Shown piece by piece: positions 36,631 through 45,616 of a stretch of 64,000 bases of DNA. Position numbers and translations under genes: made by a program. The first letter of the stretch is position 1, and every line of letters begins with the position of its first letter. Source of the DNA: Acidimicrobiia bacterium. GTDB taxonomy: Bacteria > Actinomycetota > Acidimicrobiia > Spongiisociales > ZC4RG35. A model generated the notes under the pieces. That model searched no databases, was not told the origin of the DNA, and was given only the letters and a program-made list of their open reading frames with translations. The stretch covers positions 62,001-126,000 of the forward strand of contig JANQRA010000020.1 of assembly GCA_028284765.1 (NCBI GenBank), read 5' to 3'.

Positions 36631-37730
36631 CCACCAACGCCTCACAGTCGATTGCGGCCGGGATCATTGGCCTGAGTTGGATAGGCGCCGATCCGGCCGG
36701 AGGGGCCTCCGGCCCAGTTCTGGGGACGGCAACGCCCTATAGCCACGCCTCGGCGATGGCTGCTGTCGGTGGCATTTCGGTCCATGCAGTCTGCGATGTG
36801 AGGCCCGAGGCTCGACAGAGGTTCTCCCGTGACTGGGCTTCGCTCTGGCCAGACATCGTCTCTTTCGACAGTGCCGAGTCGATGCTGACCCGGCCGTTGG
36901 ACCTCGTCTCAGTAGTGACGCCTGACCATCTCCACGCCGAGATGATCGAGCGCTGTCTCGAAGCCGGCGTGGGGATGATCTTCACTGAAAAGCCATTCAC
37001 AACGGATCTGGCAGAAGCCGACCGGCTGCTCGACCTGATCGACGCCCGCGGCGCCACCGTCACCGTCAACCACACTTGGAGATGGAGGCCGGACATCGTG
37101 GAAGCCCGTGCGATTGTGGAGGAGGGTCGACTAGGGCCATTGTCCCAGATATCGATCGAGGCCGGGGGTCCGAGAGCGATGCTATTCCGCAACCTCAGCC
37201 ACTTCATCGACCTGGCAATTCACATCGCGGGTTCTCGGCCACTATGGGTAACTGGGGAACTCGAGCCTGGGGAAACCGACTACGGGTTGGTGTATTCGGG
37301 TGACGGCGGGTCAGATCCCCAACGGGACCCGGGCGCGTGGATGACGATCGGCTTCGATGGTGGGGTCAGAGGTCACGTGAGTGGCCTCAAGGCATCTCCG
37401 GCCGATGTCTGCATCCAAATCCAATGCGAAGGAGGGAGGATCACCATCGATCCTTTGGGTGCACGTGTGATTGCGAACCCGAGAACCAACGACGGCACAC
37501 CGGGGTCGGTCGGCGGCCCTTCTATCCAGGCGCTACGCCCGAGGCACACCAAATCCGGGATGGAAGCCGGACTTGCCGACTTGATCGACTCACATCATCG
37601 CGGTCGTCCGTCATCAGCGCCCGCAAGTGAGGCAAGAGAGACGATCGCGGTAATCGACGCGCTATTGCGTTCCAATAGGGACCGAGCCCGGGTCAAGGTG
37701 ACGCCAAGGGATCAGGAACTCGCGCCGTAG
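36627..37730 (+). CDS. Gfo/Idh/MocA-family oxidoreductase
   Basis: The frame is open upstream of ATG 36756 and encodes the expected N-terminal Rossmann strand (AAGIIGLSWIGAD...); EKPFTTDLAEADRL, NHTWRWRPDI. Start codon uncertain. Confidence 0.8.
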   Translation: MTTNASQSIAAGIIGLSWIGADPAGGASGPVLGTATPYSHASAMAAVGGISVHAVCDVRPEARQRFSRDWASLWPDIVSFDSAESMLTRPLDLVSVVTPDHLHAEMIERCLEAGVGMIFTEKPFTTDLAEADRLLDLIDARGATVTVNHTWRWRPDIVEARAIVEEGRLGPLSQISIEAGGPRAMLFRNLSHFIDLAIHIAGSRPLWVTGELEPGETDYGLVYSGDGGSDPQRDPGAWMTIGFDGGVRGHVSGLKASPADVCIQIQCEGGRITIDPLGARVIANPRTNDGTPGSVGGPSIQALRPRHTKSGMEAGLADLIDSHHRGRPSSAPASEARETIAVIDALLRSNRDRARVKVTPRDQELAP

Positions 37731-38623
37731 CGCTCCCGGAGCCATCGCATCACAGTCTCAGCGAACAACACTGCCCCATCCGGCCGTGGCGAATCCGCGA
37801 AACCTGTGATGACAATCCCCGCTCCGGCATCGATGGCCTCACATAGGGTTTCGAAGACCATCTCTGGTGTTCCGGCGAAGCCGTTCCGCTCGACCGACCG
37901 GACATCGGCACGCTCGGCAGCCTGGCGCAGCCTCGTCTCGTTTTCCTCAATCAGAATCTGGGCGCCGATCACATGCCGGATCTCCGAAGGATCACGGCCA
38001 ATCGCCTCACAGTGGTCCGCGAGACGACGTGCCTTCGCTTTGTACTCAGCTGGAGTCTTGAAGATGTGGTTCCACCAATCGCCTGCCCTTGCCACTGCCC
38101 TCAACCCCAGCGTGTCACCGGAAGCTCCGATCATGACCTTCGGAGCGGGCTCAGGCATTGGAATACACTGCGCCGCGGAGAGGGTGTAGAAACGCCCATC
38201 GAAGTCAACAGGGCCTCCTCCCCACAAGCGTCGAATCAGACTTGTTGCCTCGACGAGGCGATCCATCCGCGTCTGAATCGCCGGAAAAGCGATCCCATAG
38301 GCATGCGCCTCCTCCTCGTGCCATCCAGCCCCGAGACCAAGGACAAACCTCCCACCCGAAACGACCTGGGCGGTGGCCGCCATCTTGGCGAGCAAGGCGG
38401 GATTGCGAAACTCATTGCAAAGGACCTGGTGTCCCACTGTCTTGCCTTGAAAACGGGCAAGAACGTATGAGGCCAGAGTCCAGCCCTCCATCACACCCAC
38501 GAGATTGCTCTGAAGGTGGTCCGGCAGCCATATGGATTGGAAGGGATCAGCCACTGTCTCCAGATATGGAATGGTCTCCTGCCCCAGTCCGGAGAAGACA
38601 CTGACACCAACGTGAACACTCAA
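37712..38623 (-). CDS. LLM-class flavin/F420-dependent oxidoreductase
   Basis: SIWLPDHLQSN, GRFVLGLGAGWHEEEAHAYGI, MIGASGDTLGLRAVARAGDWWNH. Confidence 0.92.
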   Translation of the reverse strand: MSVHVGVSVFSGLGQETIPYLETVADPFQSIWLPDHLQSNLVGVMEGWTLASYVLARFQGKTVGHQVLCNEFRNPALLAKMAATAQVVSGGRFVLGLGAGWHEEEAHAYGIAFPAIQTRMDRLVEATSLIRRLWGGGPVDFDGRFYTLSAAQCIPMPEPAPKVMIGASGDTLGLRAVARAGDWWNHIFKTPAEYKAKARRLADHCEAIGRDPSEIRHVIGAQILIEENETRLRQAAERADVRSVERNGFAGTPEMVFETLCEAIDAGAGIVITGFADSPRPDGAVLFAETVMRWLRERYGASS

Positions 38624-38639
38624 CGCTGACCTCCCCTTC

Positions 38640-39434
38640 CTACGCCGACCCGAGGATCTCCTTGATGCGGGCCCCTTCGGTTCGGAACCAGTTCATAAGA
38701 ATGCTCACGTCGGTTCCGATGCAAAAGTGCCGAACTCCGAGTTCCAGGTATCGCTCTATTCCGTCAGGGCCAGCGAGCTCAGCTCGTGGCTGAATACCTC
38801 GAGCAAGAGCGGACTCGATCACATATCGCTCGGCCTCAACCACCTCGTCGTCGTCGTATCTACGTGGCTTTCCGATACTCAGCGCATAGTCGGCAGGGCC
38901 GAACTGGACCATGTCGATCCCATCTACCGAGAGAATCGAATCCAGATTCTCGACAGCCTCGGCTTTTTCGATCATCAGCGCCACCACCGCGTGATCGAGT
39001 GATTCGATGAACTCTGGGGTCCCGGCGTCCTGCCCGAACCGCACGTAGCGGCGCATGTTCACGCCATGTTCCCCGTTTCGACCCGGGAAATCGGCCCGCA
39101 CGGCCCGGACCGCTCTCTTGGCCTGCTCAACGGTTCTTATGTCCGAAAACAGCAGATTCTGGATGCCTGCACCCATCGCACGGTTCGCCAACCAGTCGCC
39201 GATGCCGTCCTCGACCTTGATCATGCCGGAAAGGTCGTCGAAGAGATCGATCGCTCGCCCGAGATTGTCCAGAGTCTGAAGGTCGTGAGGTGCGTACTCA
39301 GCGACGTATTCCACGTAATCAAAGTTGCCCGAATGTCCGACCATTTCGATGATCGACGGCCAAGGACTGTGAACGTGGATCCCAACAGAAGGGCGCCCAT
39401 CTTCTAGCAGTTCTCGCAGCCGGTTTCTTCTCAT
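38640..39434 (-). CDS. HpcH/HpaI aldolase/citrate lyase-family protein
   Basis: MRRNRLRELLEDGRPSVGIHVHSPWPSIIEMVGHSGNFDYVEY; MIEKAEAVENLDSILSVDGIDMVQFGPADYALSIG. Confidence 0.9.
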   Translation of the reverse strand: MRRNRLRELLEDGRPSVGIHVHSPWPSIIEMVGHSGNFDYVEYVAEYAPHDLQTLDNLGRAIDLFDDLSGMIKVEDGIGDWLANRAMGAGIQNLLFSDIRTVEQAKRAVRAVRADFPGRNGEHGVNMRRYVRFGQDAGTPEFIESLDHAVVALMIEKAEAVENLDSILSVDGIDMVQFGPADYALSIGKPRRYDDDEVVEAERYVIESALARGIQPRAELAGPDGIERYLELGVRHFCIGTDVSILMNWFRTEGARIKEILGSA

Positions 39435-39456
39435 GCTCTTCTCGGTGCACCCTTTA

Positions 39457-39469
39457 AACGTCTGATGTA
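39457..39469. promoter_or_regulatory. Putative GntR/FCD operator
   Basis: TTTAAACGTCTGATGTA, 23 bp upstream of the HpcH/HpaI start. Confidence 0.5.
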
Positions 39470-39564
39470 TCATGCCCCAACCAGTTCAGAGAGTCCAGCG
39501 AGGCACCCTGTCGCCAGATCACCCAATAGGGATGAAAGACATGGAAGTCGAACAGATCTAAGGC

Positions 39565-40608
39565 ATGACTCAATCACGAACCGTGCGAGTTGGAGTCGTA
39601 GGAGCCGGAGCCAACACCAGGGCTCGCCACTTACCAGGATTACTTGCCCTCGAAGACGTCGAAGTGGTCGCGGTGTGCAACAGAACAGCCAATTCGTCCC
39701 GGAGAGTGGCAGCGGAGTTCCAGATTCCACGAGTGCACGGTGACTGGCGCGACCTCGTGACATCTGCAGACGTGGACGCCGTGGTGATCGGCACCTGGCC
39801 GAACATGCACCGAGAGTTGACGATTGCCGCCCTTGAGGCGGGAAAACATGTTCTCTGCGAGGCCCGCATGGCCATGAACTCGAGCGAGGCCCGTGACATG
39901 CTTGAAGCTTCACGGAGAAACCCCCATCTCATTGCGCAGTTGGTTCCATCTCCGTTGTCTTTCACGGTCGACGCGACTATCCAACGGATGGTTGCGAGCA
40001 GCGACTTGGGTTCGATCCTCGCGGTCGACATTGCATTCCGAACCGGGCATTTTCTCGACCTCACCACGCCTCTCGACTGGCGGAAGGACAAGTCACTCTC
40101 TGGAAACAATGTCATCGCCCTCGGGATTTGGTACGAGACCCTCATGCGGTGGATAGGGCGGGCTTCTTCGGTCACAGCGATGAGCTTCACTGGCCCCGAA
40201 GCGGAGAATGAGAGTCCGTCAATGCGCCTACCCGATCACCTCGAGGTGCTGGCACATATGGAGAATGGGGCGCTAGCAAGAATTCAGATGTCAGACGTTT
40301 CTGGCTTGGACCCGGCCAACATGGCGACGATCTATGGGGCCGATGCAACCCTCCAGTTTCGGGACAACACACTCCACTTCGGAAAGAAGGGTGATCACAG
40401 CCTGTACGAACTGGAAGTTCCGGTATCGGAGCGGAGCAGTTGGCGTGTCGAGGAGGAATTCATAGCCGCCATTCGCGACAACGAGCCGTTCACGCTCACG
40501 GACTTCGAAACTGGTGTGGCGTACATGGAATTCACCGACGCCGTCTGGAGGAGCATCGAGAGCGGTTGCTCCGTCCAAATCCCTTCAAATGACCAACTCA
40601 ACAACTGA
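39565..40608 (+). CDS. Gfo/Idh/MocA-family oxidoreductase
   Basis: RVGVVGAGANTRARHLPGLLALEDVEVVAVCNRT...GKHVLCEARMAMNSSEARDM. Confidence 0.92.
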   Translation: MTQSRTVRVGVVGAGANTRARHLPGLLALEDVEVVAVCNRTANSSRRVAAEFQIPRVHGDWRDLVTSADVDAVVIGTWPNMHRELTIAALEAGKHVLCEARMAMNSSEARDMLEASRRNPHLIAQLVPSPLSFTVDATIQRMVASSDLGSILAVDIAFRTGHFLDLTTPLDWRKDKSLSGNNVIALGIWYETLMRWIGRASSVTAMSFTGPEAENESPSMRLPDHLEVLAHMENGALARIQMSDVSGLDPANMATIYGADATLQFRDNTLHFGKKGDHSLYELEVPVSERSSWRVEEEFIAAIRDNEPFTLTDFETGVAYMEFTDAVWRSIESGCSVQIPSNDQLNN

Positions 40609-40633
40609 AACTGCGCATGAACAGGAGACCAAA

Positions 40634-41377
40634 GTGAAAAAGGTCGCACTCGTCACCGGAGCATCTGGGGATATTGGGAGGGCGACGGCAATCGCCCTCA
40701 GCCGTAGCTCGTTCGCTGTCGCCATCACCGACGTAGACGATTTCGGACTCGAAAAGACCCTTGCGGCGATCAAGGAGACCGGCGGTGACGGAGCGAGCCT
40801 TACGTTAGATGTCACTCAGAAGCGAGACATCGAGTCTGCCATCCGAGAGATAAAGAGTTCGCTCGGTGGGCATGTGAGCGTGTTGGTCAACTGTGCCGGC
40901 AACTTGATGCCCACGAAGGCGGTCGACATCCCAGAGTCCGAATGGGACTCAATCGTGGACGTCAATCTGAAGGGCACCTTCTTGTGCTCTCAGGCGGTGC
41001 TGCCAGACATGATCGCCCAAGGGTGGGGCAGGATCGTCAATGTCAGTTCGACTGCTGGAAAGAACGTTTCCACGGTTGGTGGTGTTCACTACACAGCGGC
41101 CAAGGCAGGAGTTCTCGGCTTGACTCGACACCTGGCCAGCGAGGTCGCCGCTCATGGCATAACCGTGAACGCGGTATGCCCTGGCCTGATTGAGACCCAG
41201 ATGGTCTCGAACACGATCACGAGGGAGAGGATGGACGACTATGCGAAGTCATTCCCGATTCCGCGATTGGGCCGACCCGACGAGGTCGCATCCATGATCA
41301 GTTTCTTGGTGTCGGATGCAGCTTCTTACGTAACGGGGGCCTCGCTCGACATCAACGGCGGAGATCTGATGATTTGA
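40634..41377 (+). CDS. Short-chain dehydrogenase/reductase
   Basis: KKVALVTGASGDIGRATAIAL, NVSSTAGKNVSTVGGVHYTAAKAG, YVTGASLDINGGDLMI; GTG 40634 with AGGAGA upstream preferred. Confidence 0.92.
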   Translation: MKKVALVTGASGDIGRATAIALSRSSFAVAITDVDDFGLEKTLAAIKETGGDGASLTLDVTQKRDIESAIREIKSSLGGHVSVLVNCAGNLMPTKAVDIPESEWDSIVDVNLKGTFLCSQAVLPDMIAQGWGRIVNVSSTAGKNVSTVGGVHYTAAKAGVLGLTRHLASEVAAHGITVNAVCPGLIETQMVSNTITRERMDDYAKSFPIPRLGRPDEVASMISFLVSDAASYVTGASLDINGGDLMI

Positions 41378-41423
41378 AACTCAGCAAGAGCGCTCACCAT
41401 CTACTCAAAGAAAGAAGACACTC

Positions 41424-42896
41424 GTGACGACACAATCGATCACCGCAGAGAATCGCCTGTTCATTGGCGGTGACTTCACTGAAGCATCCGACGGCGCAAC
41501 ATTCGAGACAATCAATCCTGCGACTGGGAGGCCGATCACTGACGTCTCGCATGCGACTCCTCTTGACGTCGCTGAGGCTGTGGCCAAGGCGAGGGCTGCT
41601 CAGAAGCAATGGGAGAGCGAGCCCCTGAGTGTCCGAGCCAAAGTACTTCGCCGAACAGCAGAGCTGATCGTCTCTCATGCAGACCAGCTAGCAACACTCG
41701 AGTCGACCGACGGTGGCAAGCCAATCAGCGACTGCAAGGCACAGGTCCTAGGCACTGCGGAATGGTTCGACTTCTTCGCCGATGTCTCTGCACACCTGCG
41801 CTCAGATGTGATTCCTTCTTTTCCGGATCACCTGAACTACACCCTGCGTCAGCCATTGGGCGTTGTTGGCACGATCACGCCGTGGAACTACCCGCTGCCT
41901 TTGTATGGGATAAAGCTCCCAGCGGCTCTAGCCGTTGGGAACGCTGTGGTGCTCAAGCCAGCTGAGCAAACACCGCTGACGGCATTGGCCTTAGCGCGAT
42001 TGATGGCGGAGGCCGGGCTCCCCGACGGAGTGTTGAGCGTTGTCCCCGGGCTGGGAGAGACGACCGGCGCAGCGCTCGTCGACGCCGATGTCGACATGGT
42101 GTCTTTCACTGGCTCAACCGAAGTGGGACGCAAGATCGCCGCCCGGGCCGGCGACCGTCTAATGAAGGTCACGCTTGAGCTAGGTGGCAAGTCACCGAGC
42201 ATCGTGTTTGCAGACGCCGATCTGGACATAGCCGCCGCCGGAGCTCTGTTCACCTTCTGCGTGCATCAAGGGCAACTGTGCAGTGCTGGGAGCCGGCTAC
42301 TGGTTGAAGAGTCCATTCGAGAGGAGTTCGTTTCACGGCTGGTGACCATGGCGGAGGATCTTCGGGTCGGCGACCCAGCCGATGAGGCCACCCAACTTGG
42401 CGCGGTCATGAGCCAGGCGCAGATGGACCGAATCGAGGGCTTCGTAGCTTCCGGAATTGACCAAGGAGCGCGTCCTCTCACAGGGGCATCCAGAAAGGTG
42501 GTGGAGGGCCTCGATAACGGCCTCTTCTACACTCCAACCATCTTCGAAGACGTGAAAGTGGATATGGAGATAGCCCAGAACGAGATTTTCGGCCCTGTTC
42601 TCTCAGTCCTTCCATTCTCGAGCGACGAAGAGGCTGTCGAGAAAGCCAACGATGTTCTCTACGGCCTGGCAGCGGGAATCTGGACGAACGACCTTCGAAG
42701 GGCTCATCGATTCTCGAGGGATGTCGACGCCGGAATCGTCTATGTCAACACCATGAACGCACTGGCGCCTTGGTCTCCTTACAGCGGATGGAAACAAAGT
42801 GGACTCGGCGTCGAGGGTGGCATTGAGCAGGCCGAGAGCTTCACGAAGCTCAAAACGGTGTGGATCAACCTGGGAGACCAAGTTCCCACACTTTGA
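41424..42896 (+). CDS. Aldehyde dehydrogenase
   Basis: GTITPWNYPL, VSFTGSTEVGRKI, LELGGKSPSIVFADAD, FCVHQGQLCSAGSRL. Confidence 0.95.
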   Translation: MTTQSITAENRLFIGGDFTEASDGATFETINPATGRPITDVSHATPLDVAEAVAKARAAQKQWESEPLSVRAKVLRRTAELIVSHADQLATLESTDGGKPISDCKAQVLGTAEWFDFFADVSAHLRSDVIPSFPDHLNYTLRQPLGVVGTITPWNYPLPLYGIKLPAALAVGNAVVLKPAEQTPLTALALARLMAEAGLPDGVLSVVPGLGETTGAALVDADVDMVSFTGSTEVGRKIAARAGDRLMKVTLELGGKSPSIVFADADLDIAAAGALFTFCVHQGQLCSAGSRLLVEESIREEFVSRLVTMAEDLRVGDPADEATQLGAVMSQAQMDRIEGFVASGIDQGARPLTGASRKVVEGLDNGLFYTPTIFEDVKVDMEIAQNEIFGPVLSVLPFSSDEEAVEKANDVLYGLAAGIWTNDLRRAHRFSRDVDAGIVYVNTMNALAPWSPYSGWKQSGLGVEGGIEQAESFTKLKTVWINLGDQVPTL

Positions 42897-42905
42897 GGCT
42901 TTGAA

Positions 42906-43688
42906 CTAGGGAGACCGCAACCCGTCTGGTGTTGCCTCCAACCATTGGGACAACTCCGGCGACTCGACCAACTCTTCGAGGTTGGCGAGATGGTGATCCA
43001 TGGCTTGCCTGATCTCCCCTTCGTCCCTGCTCTCTATCGCTGCCAGTGTCTCCCAATGCGTCTTGATGACTAGCTGTGGATCCTCGTCGTTCTCGTAATA
43101 GTCCTGGAGCAGCACTGCGATTCTCCCCAGAATTTGATGCTGGTAGTAGGCGAGCATTTCGCTCTGGGCCGCCCTGCCAAACGAGTAGTGAAACAGGTGG
43201 TTGAGATGTCTGAGCATGCTCGACTCGCTGCCCGATGCCACCGCTCTTTCCAACCGCTCAACCGAGTCAGCCATGGCTCGGAGGTCCTCGTGGGTGGCCC
43301 TCTCCCCCGCACGGATCGCCAACTCCATTTCGACCGGTCGGCGTGCCTCGATCAACTCTGCGAGAGCAGCTTCTCGCCACTTCGCTTGCAGACGTATCAG
43401 GTTGAGCGGGACATCTTCGCTGACGACTGTCACCCCTCCAGTCGCTCCCCTCTTCGAGTCGAGCACTCCGTTGTCGCGGAGCACCTTCACGGCCTCCGTT
43501 ATGACCGGTTTGCTCACGCCGGTGAGCCTCGTCAAGGCGTCAATCGTCGGAAGGCGATCGCCAACTCGAAGCAAACCCGAGCGGATAGCGAAAGTTATCT
43601 GATCGACTACTTCCTCGTGAGCTCGAGCCGTGGAGATCTCGTAGAAAGGAACATCGGCGGCACGGCTGTCGATAACTTCAGGCGGCAA
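42906..43688 (-). CDS. GntR-family transcriptional regulator, FCD subfamily
   Basis: LRVGDRLPTIDALTRLTGVSKPVITEAVKVLRDNGVLDSKRGATGG; TTG start after AAGGAAA. Confidence 0.9.
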   Translation of the reverse strand: MPPEVIDSRAADVPFYEISTARAHEEVVDQITFAIRSGLLRVGDRLPTIDALTRLTGVSKPVITEAVKVLRDNGVLDSKRGATGGVTVVSEDVPLNLIRLQAKWREAALAELIEARRPVEMELAIRAGERATHEDLRAMADSVERLERAVASGSESSMLRHLNHLFHYSFGRAAQSEMLAYYQHQILGRIAVLLQDYYENDEDPQLVIKTHWETLAAIESRDEGEIRQAMDHHLANLEELVESPELSQWLEATPDGLRSP

Positions 43689-43808
43689 AGGGGTTTCCTT
43701 GATTGACAGCGATCTTTACTATTCACGAAGACCCTACCAGGACGGCACAAAGATGCCCTGGCCGGATGCTCTTCGTTGTTCCGCTCACTCAGATAGTTCC
43801 AGGCACCA

Positions 43809-44690
43809 ATGAAGCGAGGCGCGGCTGTCCACTTACAGCTTCCGGATGGATCGATCCAACGGATAAGCCCGGACGATGGACTGTTCTACCAAGCCTCCAT
43901 TTCAAGAAGCGGCCACGAGGTCGTCTTCTACGGCGCCCGGTCAGGCTTTCCCCGCCTCTGGAGATTCGAAACGGGAGCACTCCGGATCGAACCCCTCACT
44001 TCAGCTGAGTATGGATCACGGCATCCATCTTTCGACTGGCAAGGGAATCGCCTGACATTCGCAAGCGATCGATCTTCAACTGTCCAAGGTGAGACCGTGG
44101 AGAAAATGAGCCTTTCAACTAGTCACGTGAAAGCAGGGGTACAGATGCACATCTACGTGTGCAACGCCGACGGTTCAGGCGTTGCCCAGGTGACCGAAGG
44201 GCCGTATCTCGACCACCGACCTTCTTTCAGCCCCGACGGCCGATGGATCGCATTCGCATCGACGCGGTCGGGACAGACAGAGATTTGGCGGGTCCCGGTG
44301 GACGGAAGTGCCGATCCTGTTCCTGTGACCACAGGAGTCCAGGCCTTCCGTCCATGGTTTACACCCGACGGAGCGTCGATCTTGGCCTACGGACCCGACG
44401 GCGATCGTCACCGGATCTGGCGGATCAACGTGGAAACAGGCAACCGGACACGGGTCGGATCAGACGACAAGGGCAACACCCATGGTCCGTTTGTTCAACC
44501 TGGATGTGAAGAGCGTGTGCTGGCTCACTCAACCCGCGAAGGGTCCTGGGGTTTGTGGGAGTTTCCACTGGAGGGCTCAGAGCCTCCGACCTGCGTAACA
44601 CCCGCGGGCTTTGAGTCGGCGGCTCACGGCACCCGCTCCGAAAATGGGGCCCTCGCATTCGACGTGGTGGCAGTGGGCGGTGTGAACTAG
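43809..44690 (+). CDS. TolB-like beta-propeller (PD40) protein
   Basis: Repeats such as DHRPSFSPDGRWIAFASTRSGQTEIWRVPVDG and RPWFTPDGASILAYGPDGDRHRIWRINVETG. Confidence 0.85.
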   Translation: MKRGAAVHLQLPDGSIQRISPDDGLFYQASISRSGHEVVFYGARSGFPRLWRFETGALRIEPLTSAEYGSRHPSFDWQGNRLTFASDRSSTVQGETVEKMSLSTSHVKAGVQMHIYVCNADGSGVAQVTEGPYLDHRPSFSPDGRWIAFASTRSGQTEIWRVPVDGSADPVPVTTGVQAFRPWFTPDGASILAYGPDGDRHRIWRINVETGNRTRVGSDDKGNTHGPFVQPGCEERVLAHSTREGSWGLWEFPLEGSEPPTCVTPAGFESAAHGTRSENGALAFDVVAVGGVN

Positions 44691-45547
44691 GTCAGGTCGA
44701 GCTCGAAACCCTGCTCGGCATAGACCACCGGTCCGTCATACACAGAGGCAACGTCCGCGAGTGCTTGATCCCGCTGATCGACGGGGTCTAGCTGGGGGCC
44801 GTGGTGTACGAGAACCAATTGGCTGACACCCGCATCAGCCGCCATCTTCCCTGCCCCCACCGTTCCCGTCTGTCCGACATCTTCACCGTCTCGCTCCATC
44901 CGGGCCTGCAGGTCCCAACACATCGAGAAGAGCACGTCGGCGCCACGCGCCAGCTGAGTCACGCTCTCGCATGGTTCGGTGTCACCAGTGAAGACGACTG
45001 AGCCAAAATCTGTGTCAATCCGATATGCAAGGCAGTCCAAGAAGGGCTGGACGTGCTGCGCGTGCGCTGCAGTTACCGTCCACGCCTTCTGACGCACATG
45101 GTCGCCTGCCACCAGTTCCGTCTCCTTGGTTCGAGGCCGTGGCCGCGGCAATGAGCCGCCACGGTTTTGGTGGATGCGCTGGCTAACCGGATGGCCGATC
45201 CGAGCGTTTATGTCTTCACGGAACAGGCCGTTCTCGCCGACTATCTCTTCGATGAACCTTGCCGTTGGCTGGGGTCCATACGTTCGCAGAGGTGGAATCA
45301 GCCCTGCCCCTTGGTCCCAGCGGCTGAGAAGCAGCGCAGGTACGTCCACCACATGATCGAAGTGAAGATGGGTGAGAAACAGATCCGTGATCTCCGTCGG
45401 CTTTGTACCGGAGTCCACCATCTTCGCAGTTGCCCCGGGACCGCAATCGAAGAGAATCCTGTCGTCACCGACGCTTACGAGGAATGAAGAACCCCAGTTG
45501 TGAGCAAAAGGAGTAGGGGTTCCAACACCAACTGCCTGAACCTTCAT
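44687..45547 (-). CDS. MBL-fold metallohydrolase (RNase Z/arylsulfatase-like subgroup)
   Basis: FLTHLHFDHVVDVPALLLS, VVFTGDTEPCESV, LVLVHHGPQLDP. Confidence 0.88.
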   Translation of the reverse strand: MKVQAVGVGTPTPFAHNWGSSFLVSVGDDRILFDCGPGATAKMVDSGTKPTEITDLFLTHLHFDHVVDVPALLLSRWDQGAGLIPPLRTYGPQPTARFIEEIVGENGLFREDINARIGHPVSQRIHQNRGGSLPRPRPRTKETELVAGDHVRQKAWTVTAAHAQHVQPFLDCLAYRIDTDFGSVVFTGDTEPCESVTQLARGADVLFSMCWDLQARMERDGEDVGQTGTVGAGKMAADAGVSQLVLVHHGPQLDPVDQRDQALADVASVYDGPVVYAEQGFELDLT

Positions 45548-45573
45548 CCGGAGTCCTCGACAGAGGACGGGTT

Positions 45574-45586
45574 AATGTCTGACATT
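45574..45586. promoter_or_regulatory. Putative GntR/FCD operator, perfect palindrome, in divergent promoter
   Basis: AATGTCTGACATTTAAA between the MBL and MFS genes. Confidence 0.65.
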
Positions 45587-45616
45587 TAAAGCTCGAGGAT
45601 AGACACGCAGGTCGGG

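Noticed and set aside
36694-36713. GGCCGGAGGGGCCTCCGGCC as a transcription terminator between dehydrogenase and Gfo/Idh genes
   Set aside because: Lies inside the frame encoding the N-terminus of the Gfo/Idh protein, with a 2-4 nt loop and no U tract; more likely incidental GC-rich coding sequence.
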